Assembly (NCBI GenBank): GCA_020635135.1
Contig: JACKAJ010000016.1
Location: forward strand, 620,001 to 684,000
DNA from: Halobacteriovoraceae bacterium
Lineage (GTDB): Bacteria > Bdellovibrionota > Bacteriovoracia > Bacteriovoracales > Bacteriovoracaceae
Direction of reading: 5' to 3'
DNA: 64,000 nt
Of this stretch, positions 42,526 to 51,241 are shown one piece after another; positions within the stretch are counted from its first letter, which is position 1; every line of letters starts with the position of its first letter. Both the position numbers and the translations under genes were made by a program. The notes under the pieces were generated by a model that did not search any database, was not told the origin of the DNA, and worked only from the letters and a program-made list of their open reading frames with translations.

Positions 42526-45273
42526 ATGTTCAGACCAGCGCTGATCGCTCTCTTTTCAAGCCTTCTCATTTCACTTTCAAGCTATTCCTGTCCCCATTTT
42601 CCAACTACTGAACTCATCCAATCGTTAAAGATGCGCTATCAATTAGCCCTGAAAAGCGAAGATTCGTATTTGTTTCAAGGCATGAATGAAGAAATAATTG
42701 AAAAACTCACAACTCATGAACAAGAAATAAAAAAAGATTGCTCTAGTGATTATAATGAAATTCGCAAACTTTTTATCAAAAACACCCTCTCTCAAAAAAT
42801 CAAAGCCCAGGTGCAATCACCTGCTGTACTTACAACACTCTTTCTAGTTAATGATTTTCAAGACATAAACATTCACTCTCAATTAACACTAGCTGAAATT
42901 GAAAATGCTCTTAATTTTAGTGACTATAATGGAGTTTGGAGAAAAGAAATCCCCAAGGACCTTTTAGTTTTTTCTGCAATTGACTCTAGTATTGATTACA
43001 GAATTCCTCACAGCCGTGAGGTCAATCTCGATCAAGAAAAGCTAGATCAAAAGAGAGGCGATCGCCTCTCTCGTTGGAAGTCACTTTCTCCGAGAGGTGA
43101 CCCAGCAAAATGGAATCCTTCTGAAATCGAACTCCTCAAAAAATATAATCAAATTCATCTTTTTTACAAACATTACATACTCAATATTCTCAAAGACAAT
43201 TTTCAATATTTTTTGAATTCACATCTGCTTTTAGGGAAATCTTCACAATTTATAAAAGGCAAAAAAGACCTTGATTACTCGGATAAGGAGAAGCTGGCTC
43301 AAGAATTTTGCAGTCGTCCTCACGGTGATTACTTTCATATCAAGCTTGCCTACGAAGAGTGTTTAACCACTCTGATCAGTGAAATTGACTCTAGTTCTAA
43401 AGATCAAATAGTCCAATTAACAACAGAAGAATTTTTTGAAAGTATTAAAAACTTTATTCAAAACTTCAAACAACTAGTCGATCTCATTAACACTCGCGAT
43501 ATGGGCTACCAACTAAAAATAGCTAAACATGAAGTTATAACCAAAGAAGATATCCAATACAATAAAGTTCAAATCGCTATCCACCCCGATCTCGATGATC
43601 CTGTAACGAGAGATGCTCTTTATGAATTGAGAAACAATTACGAAGAACTTCCGACTCTTGCACAAGTAATCCTCCGGACTAAACCTTTCTCTTTTCACCC
43701 TCTATGGGAAAATGAATATAATTATGACATTCAAACATTTTTTTATGATGGCGAAAAAGTTAGTGACGATGAAGCCATTGAACGTTTTCTCAATAAAAAA
43801 GAGAATCAAAATATTAAATATCGCATTCCCACAAAAACAATCCCAAATCTTGATACTGAAGAATCCCAAGCAAAGTTTTATGACAATATGAGTACTGCAC
43901 TCGATAATTTTTTATCTCAACTCAAAAATTTCAGTCATCAGCTTGCCAATCATTACTATCAAACTTTTAAAGAGGCGATGAGTATCCCTGCCAATGAAAT
44001 GGCTGCCACATATGATATGGAGCAAACAGCTTTAAGTATTCTCAATTTATCAAAAATTAATTCTAAAGAATTGAGCCAAACACTTTTTGAGTACCCTATT
44101 TTCATTGATCAAATAGACTCCATTTTGGAATATGCCGAGCATATTAGGAATGCAGAGGAAAGAAGTGCTCAACTAATGAAAAACTTTAATGCGGGATTAA
44201 ATATTGCCATTCTCGCTGGAGGAGCCGGGAGCTTCCTCGCCAAATGGACTTTGGGATCCGTCTTATCAATGGGCTCGCGAAAACTTCTTCAGGCCCAAAT
44301 TTTAACTTCACTACTCGCTGTCCCAACTACCGTTTTCAATGGTCTAGAAATATTTCAAAATTATAGTCACCTCCAGTTTTACCAGTCACTTTACTCTCAA
44401 GGTATTTATGGACAGCTTTTGGGGCAAATCGGCTTAGAAGAGTTTGAAGAACTCGAAGGTCTAGTGCAAGAAACGAAGAGTCAGCTTCATTGGAATGTTG
44501 CCTTTGTCTTTTTCGATGCTTTTATTCTCTATGACCTCAAATACGCTAACCAATTACTTACTCGTCTGGAAAAATTGACTAAAGAAGAAGTTCAGGCATT
44601 TAAACTCTATGGAAAACTATCAAAACTTGAGAAAACAAAAGTTAAGAATATTATTAAGAATAAAAACTTAACAAAATACTTAAAGAGTAAAATGATTGAT
44701 GATCCTCAATGGTTTATCGCCAATGAAATCAATAAGATCTTCAAACTAGTAAACCGCGGGCAGTTAACTCAATCCCAGGCCATGAAGATTATTACTCAAT
44801 ACAACACAAACCCTAAACTCTTATTGCAGACCAATGTCCAAAATGTTTTGGCGGTTGAAGCGACCCCAACCTTTACCAAGATCAATCAAGTCTTGCAGAC
44901 CGCAAGACGCGAAATCAAGCTGGCTGAACAGCAGGTTCGTGCGATCAAAGAAAGTGCCATCCAAACGATGCGAGAGCTGTGGAATACCAAGCACTTTGTC
45001 TATGAATATAATATAGTAGAGAAACACCTCAAAAATATGGAAGATATTTTTGCCAATACAACTTCAGAAAGTCTCTTCTACGAATTGATCAATGCTCTAA
45101 GTGCTGATTCTGGTCAACTTGTTAAATTTGCCGACTTTTCTAGAGATATTGAATCGACAACCAATATGAAATCGCTTAACCATTACCTCAATGAATTCGT
45201 AAACAGAAACGGTATGAATGTCCCTTCAACGGCCATCAGTTGCCCAAAAGGAATTCCTCGATTTCTTCTCTAA
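42526..45273 (+). CDS. Very large exported helical protein, unknown function
   Basis: A 915-residue protein with signal peptide MFRPALIALFSSLLISLSSYS; the ATG at 42526 has GGGGAAAG 6 bases upstream. The N-terminal 550 residues are helical and rich in Glu, Lys, Gln and Asn. Around residues 560-615 there are two hydrophobic stretches (LNIAILAGGAGSFLAKWTLG and ILTSLLAVPTTVF) that could be membrane helices. The final 280 residues are again helical with coiled-coil character. No family recognised. The size, export and isolation suggest an envelope or secreted factor of this lineage. Confidence 0.65.
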   Translation: MFRPALIALFSSLLISLSSYSCPHFPTTELIQSLKMRYQLALKSEDSYLFQGMNEEIIEKLTTHEQEIKKDCSSDYNEIRKLFIKNTLSQKIKAQVQSPAVLTTLFLVNDFQDINIHSQLTLAEIENALNFSDYNGVWRKEIPKDLLVFSAIDSSIDYRIPHSREVNLDQEKLDQKRGDRLSRWKSLSPRGDPAKWNPSEIELLKKYNQIHLFYKHYILNILKDNFQYFLNSHLLLGKSSQFIKGKKDLDYSDKEKLAQEFCSRPHGDYFHIKLAYEECLTTLISEIDSSSKDQIVQLTTEEFFESIKNFIQNFKQLVDLINTRDMGYQLKIAKHEVITKEDIQYNKVQIAIHPDLDDPVTRDALYELRNNYEELPTLAQVILRTKPFSFHPLWENEYNYDIQTFFYDGEKVSDDEAIERFLNKKENQNIKYRIPTKTIPNLDTEESQAKFYDNMSTALDNFLSQLKNFSHQLANHYYQTFKEAMSIPANEMAATYDMEQTALSILNLSKINSKELSQTLFEYPIFIDQIDSILEYAEHIRNAEERSAQLMKNFNAGLNIAILAGGAGSFLAKWTLGSVLSMGSRKLLQAQILTSLLAVPTTVFNGLEIFQNYSHLQFYQSLYSQGIYGQLLGQIGLEEFEELEGLVQETKSQLHWNVAFVFFDAFILYDLKYANQLLTRLEKLTKEEVQAFKLYGKLSKLEKTKVKNIIKNKNLTKYLKSKMIDDPQWFIANEINKIFKLVNRGQLTQSQAMKIITQYNTNPKLLLQTNVQNVLAVEATPTFTKINQVLQTARREIKLAEQQVRAIKESAIQTMRELWNTKHFVYEYNIVEKHLKNMEDIFANTTSESLFYELINALSADSGQLVKFADFSRDIESTTNMKSLNHYLNEFVNRNGMNVPSTAISCPKGIPRFLL

Positions 45274-45310
45274 CTGCCCATCGCATTAGAACCATCTTAA
45301 GATATACCGT

Positions 45311-45351
45311 AAGATATTGAGTTTCTCCACGAGCTGTGGACTCAATATCTT
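45311..45351. other. Long hairpin after the large exported protein gene
   Basis: AAGATATTGAGT pairs perfectly with ACTCAATATCTT; inside, CCAC/GTGG forms a second stem with a 5-base loop. No T-run follows, so it is not a standard terminator but may define the 3' end of the upstream mRNA. Confidence 0.5.
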
Positions 45352-45407
45352 GCCCATGAAGCAATCTAGCTCTAGAATAAATCTTTAATTACTAAAGGAG
45401 TAGAAAT

Positions 45408-45743
45408 ATGAAAAAAATCATGATCATCTCAACATTCTCTCTGTGGATAGCCAGTGCATTTGCTTGTAACGAACATGTCATTCAAAAACAAATTGATTGG
45501 ATCGCTCATCTCAAAACTGTAAATAACAGTGAACTCAAAGTGGCCATGGAAGAAATAGAACTTCATGAACTTAAATACTGTGCAGGACAATTGAGCACGA
45601 GTGATTACTGTGATGATGGTGAAAAACTTTATGAAAGTGCAATAAGTCTTACTGAAAAGAAAATTCAGTCCAAAGAAGCAACAATAAATGATATGAGTGA
45701 AGTTGCTGCCAAAAGAAACACCCTGCACGTCATTTGTAACTAG
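45408..45743 (+). CDS. Small secreted protein, unknown function
   Basis: A 111-residue protein with signal peptide MKKIMIISTFSLWIASAFA and a good ribosome-binding site (AAAGGAG). The mature part is helical and contains four cysteines (CNEHV, KYCAG, DYCDD, VICN) spaced for two disulphides. No family recognised. Confidence 0.65.
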   Translation: MKKIMIISTFSLWIASAFACNEHVIQKQIDWIAHLKTVNNSELKVAMEEIELHELKYCAGQLSTSDYCDDGEKLYESAISLTEKKIQSKEATINDMSEVAAKRNTLHVICN

Positions 45744-45761
45744 AAAATATTATTTAAATGA

Positions 45762-45787
45762 GCCGTTAATGCGAAAGCTTTAGCGGC
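45762..45787. terminator. Hairpin with GAAA loop between convergent genes
   Basis: GCCGTTAA pairs with TTAGCGGC (one G-U), then a T-T mismatch and a GC-GAAA-GC tip. It overlaps the stop codon of the minus-strand lipoprotein. The tails are AT-rich but lack a pure T-run; likely a terminator for both genes. Confidence 0.5.
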
Positions 45788-47174
45788 ATTCTGCTATGTT
45801 CGACAGCAGTCGATCATCACCAGTTTTAGGTCTGATGATCACATCAGAAACGCCCGTACTTGAAAGATCTTTAGGAGAGAAAGTTATATCGAGATCATCG
45901 AGAACTTTACTTTGAAAACTCTTAGGTTTCACACGAAAATTTTCATCAAATTCTGGTTTAATTGAATAGCGAGGCCATTGCCACTGAACTTCAACTTCTT
46001 TACGGTATCCCCAAAAATTAGTGTTTTTAAACTCTTCTATCCATTGAGCGATATCTTTAAAGCAAGATGGAGCCGCTGCAACATCAATACTGTTACCATC
46101 GAGAGGAAAGTCTACTCTCCACTTTAGATAGCGATGATCATCAAGAAAACGCTGTCTTATATTATCTTTAATGAGATCAATATCAACATGCTGATTAATG
46201 TTGAGCATCTCTTTTCTAAATTTATAAATTTTATTTTTCTCGAGAGCTATTTCACAATCCACAGGAATTTCAGATTGTTGGTTGTAAAGGAGAGGATTAC
46301 AAGCATAATTCGCTATAAACCCTACCCCTTTAAATAAACCTGAAATAGCATAGCCTGGTTTTTGTCTAAAATAAGAGATGAGATCAGCTTCAAGAGGTCC
46401 TGAGAAATGACCGTAAATTTTTTCATTCGAAGCAACCAATCCTCCAAGTTCTTTCTCGCCAAGCTGGCACCCAGAGATACTAAGATTAGGATGATTTCGA
46501 GAAGTTCCTAATGGCTGAGCATAATTTTTGTAAGTAATCTGACACTTCTCTCTTTTGGCGTTGATTAGATTTTTCTCTTGATCAACTTCGAATGAGTAAA
46601 GATCAACAGGCATATCATTGTAAAGTGCCCCAACCCGCGAATAATCTTTGTTCACTTCTGTTTCGGCAAAAGGATTTCCTTTAAACTTTAAAACGACATA
46701 GTCAGCTCCCCAGGTTGCTAGCTCTTCATAGGCATCTGTATCTGAGAGGTACTCAACTTGATCACAAATGTGAACTCCATTGGGATCAGGGAGATAAAAA
46801 CTCTTAGCCACAATATGCCTTGAACAATCTACCCCTCGGCGTCTCAGCGTTTCAGGGAGACACTTGATACTCGTCATGACTTGATTTGAATTCATGATAC
46901 TGCCGGTACAGTGAAAAAACTCATTTGATTTCTCATCGAGGGCATAGAGAAAAACTTGGCTGTCGAGACAGTTACTTTCATCACAACTGAGTTCAAGTTT
47001 TTTAGCAGCTTCTATAAGAGCATTTTCTGTCGATCCTTTGCCAGCGATATGTTTGATTTGTTTTGGAGATGAATCTTCTTTGATCTCAGGTTCTTTTCCA
47101 CAAGCCACCAGCAAGAGGCTCAGAACAACTCCGAGTCGGAAAAAAACTTTCGATTGGTACTGACAATTTGGCAT
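45780..47174 (-). CDS. Lipoprotein with trypsin-like fold lacking catalytic residues
   Basis: A 464-residue lipoprotein (lipobox LLLVAC, Cys25). Residues about 70-270 follow the order of a chymotrypsin-like protease: FHCTGSIMNSNQVMTSIKCLP corresponds to the CSGxLI...LTAAHC segment, WGADYVVLKFKG to the DIALL strand, and SGCQLGEKELGGLV to the CxGDSGGPL segment. In these positions the catalytic His is Lys and the Ser is Leu, so protease activity is unlikely. It may bind peptides or block proteases. The C-terminal 190 residues are unrelated and not recognised. A promoter is visible at 47233-47260. Confidence 0.6.
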   Translation of the reverse strand: MPNCQYQSKVFFRLGVVLSLLLVACGKEPEIKEDSSPKQIKHIAGKGSTENALIEAAKKLELSCDESNCLDSQVFLYALDEKSNEFFHCTGSIMNSNQVMTSIKCLPETLRRRGVDCSRHIVAKSFYLPDPNGVHICDQVEYLSDTDAYEELATWGADYVVLKFKGNPFAETEVNKDYSRVGALYNDMPVDLYSFEVDQEKNLINAKREKCQITYKNYAQPLGTSRNHPNLSISGCQLGEKELGGLVASNEKIYGHFSGPLEADLISYFRQKPGYAISGLFKGVGFIANYACNPLLYNQQSEIPVDCEIALEKNKIYKFRKEMLNINQHVDIDLIKDNIRQRFLDDHRYLKWRVDFPLDGNSIDVAAAPSCFKDIAQWIEEFKNTNFWGYRKEVEVQWQWPRYSIKPEFDENFRVKPKSFQSKVLDDLDITFSPKDLSSTGVSDVIIRPKTGDDRLLSNIAECR

Positions 47175-47232
47175 AGTTTCTCTTTTTTAAATTAAGAATA
47201 TGTCTATCGCTTTCAATAAAAAATCACAAGCC

Positions 47233-47260
47233 ATTATCTACAATAGTACAATATTTTCAA
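47233..47260 (-). promoter_or_regulatory. Sigma-70-type promoter for the trypsin-like lipoprotein
   Basis: On the minus strand TTGAAA, 16 bases, GATAAT. Start predicted near 47226, about 50 bases before the ATG at 47174. Confidence 0.45.
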
Positions 47261-47302
47261 GGGTTTATCATTAAATCGTCTCAATTTGAGAGAATTTTTT
47301 AC

Positions 47303-47331
47303 ACATATGTCTTTTTTTTTGACGCATATGC
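47303..47331 (+). promoter_or_regulatory. Twin palindromes, possible enhancer site for sigma-54
   Basis: ACATATGT (47303-47310) and GCATATGC (47324-47331) have centres exactly 21 bases apart, two turns of DNA. They lie about 100-130 bases upstream of the sigma-54-type promoter, the usual place for an enhancer-binding protein. A further perfect palindrome TCTCAA-T-TTGAGA is at 47279-47291. Confidence 0.4.
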
Positions 47332-47431
47332 TGTTACCCCAGAAACAGGCTGTTTAAAAATTAGACGACACTCTGGCATTAAAGCCCACATTTTTATATC
47401 TAACCCCTTAAATTTATTGAAATAGCGCAAC

Positions 47432-47448
47432 TGGCAAGAAGATTGCAA
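47432..47448 (+). promoter_or_regulatory. Sigma-54-type promoter (-24/-12) for the subtilase gene
   Basis: TGGCAAGAAGATTGCAA: GG at 47433-47434 and GC at 47445-47446 with correct spacing and an intact TTGCA box. Start expected near 47458, a leader of about 65 bases. The 348-base gap 47175-47522 holds this promoter, the twin palindromes and the divergent sigma-70 promoter; no gene was seen in it. Confidence 0.75.
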
Positions 47449-47522
47449 ATAAAGTATACAACTTCGGAAGCGGTGGGTGATGTGTTCCGCTTTTTCAACC
47501 TCCATGACAAGGGATTTCAGAG

Positions 47523-48599
47523 ATGAAGAGAATTTTGGCAACCGTACTTATTTATCTTTTTGCAGTGCAATCGGTTTTTTCTGTAACGTTTACAGAAAAT
47601 CAAGTCAAAGAGCTCATGAAGTCTCCGTATGTCAGCTGGGGGATTACTCAAAATCTCAATACCCAAAATGAAAATCCCTCCATCAATTTGACCAAGGCTC
47701 TGAAAATTTATGAAGAAAAGAAAGCTGTTACTGTTGCAGTTGTTGATACGGGCATTGATTTCAATCATAAATTTATAAAAGACAATATTTATGTCAAAGG
47801 GAAAAAGGGAACTCTCAGCAACTTTGGTCTCGATTATTCTCAGGCTCACAAAGGCATTATCACAACACAGCCTTTTGATCACCACGGACATGGAACACAC
47901 GTTGCTGGTATCATCAAGGCCATCAATCCAAACGTAAGAATTCTTCCTATTAAATACTTCAGTGAAAAAGCGACTGGAGAACAAAATCTTGTCAATTCAA
48001 TCAAAGCTCTTGAATACGCAGTTAACCAAGAAGTTGATATTATCAACTACTCAGGAGGCGGACCAGAAGCTGACATGGCCAACAAAATCAAAGAAAAGAG
48101 TATTATTAAAAAAGCACGAGATAAAGGCATTATCGTTGTCGCTGCAGCTGGGAATAACGGAAGCAATATCGATACAAAAGAAAATATGTACTATCCTGCG
48201 AGCTACAACTTTGACAATATTATCGCTGTTAGTGCTCACGATACGAACCTCCAACTTATCTCTAGTTCAAATTACGGAGTAAGCACAGTTCATGTCGCGG
48301 CTCCTGGATTTAAAATTAACTCATCGACACCTGTTGATAGCTCGAGAATGTCTGGAACAAGTCAAGCAACGGCTTTTGTTTCAGGACTCGTCTCCCTTAT
48401 CAAAGGTGCTCACCCATCTTTCGATTATCAAGAAATTAAAAAAATTGTGATCTCTTCTTCACATGAAAGAAAGCAATTCAAAGGTAAAATTCTTGGTGGA
48501 CAAGTTGATGCCTACAATGCTCTTGTTGTAGCCGATACACTTGAAAAATCGAAGCAAACACCTGCTGAAGCTCAAAGAAAGGTTGCGAGAAGAAACTAG
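47523..48599 (+). CDS. Secreted subtilisin-family serine protease
   Basis: A 358-residue S8 protease with signal peptide MKRILATVLIYLFAVQSVFS. The catalytic triad is complete: Asp75 in VVDTGID, His123 in HGHGTHVAG, Ser280 in SGTSQATAFVSG; the oxyanion Asn lies in AAAGNNGS. The prodomain is short (about 40 residues). It is a likely exported or periplasmic protease. It stands under a sigma-54-type promoter and is followed by lnt after 20 bases. The C-terminal basic tail is short, with no extra domain. Confidence 0.93.
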   Translation: MKRILATVLIYLFAVQSVFSVTFTENQVKELMKSPYVSWGITQNLNTQNENPSINLTKALKIYEEKKAVTVAVVDTGIDFNHKFIKDNIYVKGKKGTLSNFGLDYSQAHKGIITTQPFDHHGHGTHVAGIIKAINPNVRILPIKYFSEKATGEQNLVNSIKALEYAVNQEVDIINYSGGGPEADMANKIKEKSIIKKARDKGIIVVAAAGNNGSNIDTKENMYYPASYNFDNIIAVSAHDTNLQLISSSNYGVSTVHVAAPGFKINSSTPVDSSRMSGTSQATAFVSGLVSLIKGAHPSFDYQEIKKIVISSSHERKQFKGKILGGQVDAYNALVVADTLEKSKQTPAEAQRKVARRN

Positions 48600-48619
48600 T
48601 TCTATTACCTTTAGAAGTA

Positions 48620-50275
48620 ATGAACATTAAACGCTACATCCTCTCATTTTTGGGAGGGTTTATATTTTGCTTCGGTCATCCTTCCTTTATTTCTGAATAT
48701 GGTTTTTTGGGATTCACGGCCTTAGGTCTAGCAGTCGTTTACTCGCAGATAAGATTTCAAAAAATTTTAACTGATCTGCTTTGTGTTTTCTTTTTTTGCC
48801 TCTCCATATCGGTCTTTGCATTTTATTGGATCCCTAAAACCCTGAGTGTTTTTGGAGAAATTCCCTATTCGTTTAGCTATTTGCTGTTTTTTCTTTTCGC
48901 TATCATTGTTATACCCCAGTTTTGGATTCAATATCTCATTCTCACTCCAAAGCGTATTCATCAAAACTCACTTATCATCAAAATTAAAAATGAAAAAAGT
49001 TGCCTCTATCTCTTATTAGCATTTCTTTTTACATTAATTGGCTACTACACTCCTAGCCAGTTTCCAGTTCAAGTTGGACAGCCTTGGCTCTATCTCCCTG
49101 TGCTCCTTGGATTCGCACCTATCGGAGGACTTCCCTTCTTTAGCTTCCTCAGTTACCTTTTAGCTTTTATCATCTACGAATACTTGAAAAATAAAAAATG
49201 GGTTCCTTCTCTTAGCTTTCTTTTTATTTTTTTAACTCTCCTTTCAACAGCTTTGAAGCCCTGGAGTTTTGGAGAAAAAACTTTAACCAATATTGATCAC
49301 AACTCAAATTATTACGTTCGCATTGTCCAAGCAGATATTGGAAATTTCATGAAAGTTCAATCAGAGCTTGGGCAATTTACATCCATGCAAAATGTCTTTG
49401 ATCGATACTATTCTCTAAGTATGAAAGACACGCAGTTGCCCAAACTCGATCTCATCATTTGGCCAGAAACGGCTTACCCTATCGACTTCAACACTGATCT
49501 TTTGGAACAAGGACTCTTGCTCCCTAATATGTTTCGACGAATTATCGATAAACATCAAAGTGAAATGTATATTGGAGCCTACGATATTGGTAAATTAGAC
49601 AAATCTGCGAATGGTATCAAAAACGTCTATAATTCTGCGATTCACTTTAGTCGAGAAGGTAAATATCTTAATGTCTACCACAAACACCTTCTTATCCCAT
49701 TTGGTGAATCACTTCCTTTTGGTGAACTCAACCAGACTATCAAAGAATATATCCCTGGAATTTCTTTTTTCTCTCAAGGTTACACCTACCCTGTGTTTGA
49801 ATCAGACAATCAGATTTCTTTTATCGGAGCCATTTGCTATGAGATGCTTTCCAGCAACTACATCAGAGAATATCTTAACGATGCTAACACCCAAGGAAAA
49901 TTTCCTCGCATCATGATCAACCTCACAAACGACTCATGGTATGGTAAAACGGCGGAACCTTATCAACACTTATTTCTAGCAAAATGGCGTGCTGTCGAAA
50001 ATCAAATTCCTTTTATAAGAGCCACAAATAGTGGAATTTCATCTGTTATTGATATTGATGGGAAAGAATCTCAAAGGTTAATGCTGGGTGAAAAAGAAGT
50101 GCTCGATCTAAGTCTCTTTCTTCCAGAGCGAACGCCTACAATTTTTCAGCGTTTTGGTTTTTTAGCATTTTCATGTCTATTTATTTTAACGTTTTTTCTT
50201 GATGTTATTTTGAGAAAAACCTTATTTTCGAGAAAACCCTTCCTTCAAGAGATCGTGAAACCGAATGATTCCTAG
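48620..50275 (+). CDS. lnt: Apolipoprotein N-acyltransferase
   Basis: A 551-residue inner-membrane enzyme that adds the third acyl chain to lipoproteins. Several helices at the N-terminus precede a periplasmic nitrilase domain with the catalytic Glu in IIWPETAYP (near 283), Lys in VYHKHLLIPFGE (near 355) and Cys in GAICYEM (near 405), then a final helix. Its many substrates in this window are the lipoproteins with clear lipoboxes. The 3' end overlaps the convergent isomerase gene by 54 bases. Confidence 0.93.
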   Translation: MNIKRYILSFLGGFIFCFGHPSFISEYGFLGFTALGLAVVYSQIRFQKILTDLLCVFFFCLSISVFAFYWIPKTLSVFGEIPYSFSYLLFFLFAIIVIPQFWIQYLILTPKRIHQNSLIIKIKNEKSCLYLLLAFLFTLIGYYTPSQFPVQVGQPWLYLPVLLGFAPIGGLPFFSFLSYLLAFIIYEYLKNKKWVPSLSFLFIFLTLLSTALKPWSFGEKTLTNIDHNSNYYVRIVQADIGNFMKVQSELGQFTSMQNVFDRYYSLSMKDTQLPKLDLIIWPETAYPIDFNTDLLEQGLLLPNMFRRIIDKHQSEMYIGAYDIGKLDKSANGIKNVYNSAIHFSREGKYLNVYHKHLLIPFGESLPFGELNQTIKEYIPGISFFSQGYTYPVFESDNQISFIGAICYEMLSSNYIREYLNDANTQGKFPRIMINLTNDSWYGKTAEPYQHLFLAKWRAVENQIPFIRATNSGISSVIDIDGKESQRLMLGEKEVLDLSLFLPERTPTIFQRFGFLAFSCLFILTFFLDVILRKTLFSRKPFLQEIVKPNDS

Positions 50276-51208
50276 AAATTTTGATCCATTCAAAACAGGC
50301 ATAACGGAAATATAGCCCTCGCCTTTTTCCATCTTTTTTAAGGCTTCGAAAGCCAAAGCATCTGAACCTACAGTAATAGGATTTCTATTCATCACTTCAC
50401 TGAGTTTTAGCTTTAATCCTTCTTCATTTTTATTGAGTGTTCGTCGAATATCACCCTCGACAATAATTCCCAAAAGGTTTTCTTTGTCATCGAGCACACA
50501 GCATATCCCAGTAGGCATATCGGTCATTTTGAGAATAGCTTCTTTCAAAGTTGCATCACTATCCATCACCGGTGTTTCAGTTTTTGGAACCATGAGATCT
50601 AAAACCTTTAAAGATAAAGACTTACCAAGAAGCCCCCCTGGGTGATTGAGCGCAAACTTTTCACGCGAGAGACCTACAAAGTCCTCAAAAGCCACGGCCA
50701 AAGCATCGCCAAGGGCCAGGGCCACTGTTGAACTCGTCGTCGGGGCAAGGTTATTGAGACAAGCTTCTTTTTCAACAGAACAGTTAAAAACAAGCCCAGA
50801 TTTTTGAGCAATGGGAGAATCCACATTTCCTAAAAGGGCTATAATGTTTTCGCGCTTAATTTTTAAAAAAGGCAATATTTTGAGAATCTCTTCAGTCGTT
50901 CCCGATTTGCTTATCATTATAATCGCATCATTGGCTTGAATATTCCCAATGTCTCCATGAAGCGCCTCTGTAGGGTGGATAAAAAAAGCTGCTTGCCCTA
51001 AAGATGAAAATGTTGAAGCTATTTTCCTGGCTATAAGACCCGATTTCCCGACTCCACAGGTAAAGAGATTCCCTCCAGTAGTCAGGAGACGCTCATAAAT
51101 CTCATAGAGCTGGGATACCATCGATGTCTCTATAAATTCAGCGCAGCGAACTAAAGCACTGGCTTCCTCTTTAATTACTTTACTCAATAACTCTAATTTC
51201 TTATCCAT
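50222..51208 (-). CDS. kdsD: D-arabinose 5-phosphate isomerase
   Basis: A 328-residue enzyme, the same length as E. coli KdsD, converting ribulose 5-phosphate to arabinose 5-phosphate for Kdo in LPS. It has an N-terminal SIS domain (CGVGKSGLIARKIASTFSS, AIIMISKSGTTEEIL, PTTSSTVALALGDALAVA) and two C-terminal CBS domains (VLDLMVPKTETP; LSEVMNRNPITV). The ATG at 51208 gives the family length; a TTG at 51223 adds five residues. Confidence 0.92.
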   Translation of the reverse strand: MDKKLELLSKVIKEEASALVRCAEFIETSMVSQLYEIYERLLTTGGNLFTCGVGKSGLIARKIASTFSSLGQAAFFIHPTEALHGDIGNIQANDAIIMISKSGTTEEILKILPFLKIKRENIIALLGNVDSPIAQKSGLVFNCSVEKEACLNNLAPTTSSTVALALGDALAVAFEDFVGLSREKFALNHPGGLLGKSLSLKVLDLMVPKTETPVMDSDATLKEAILKMTDMPTGICCVLDDKENLLGIIVEGDIRRTLNKNEEGLKLKLSEVMNRNPITVGSDALAFEALKKMEKGEGYISVMPVLNGSKFLGIIRFHDLLKEGFSRK

Positions 51209-51241
51209 TCTCAAATTTCTCAATAGTTGTTAAAATTTAGT

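Noticed and set aside
47517..47984. Long antisense reading frame over the subtilase gene
   Set aside because: It is a shadow of the subtilase coding frame, without a ribosome-binding site or recognisable protein features.
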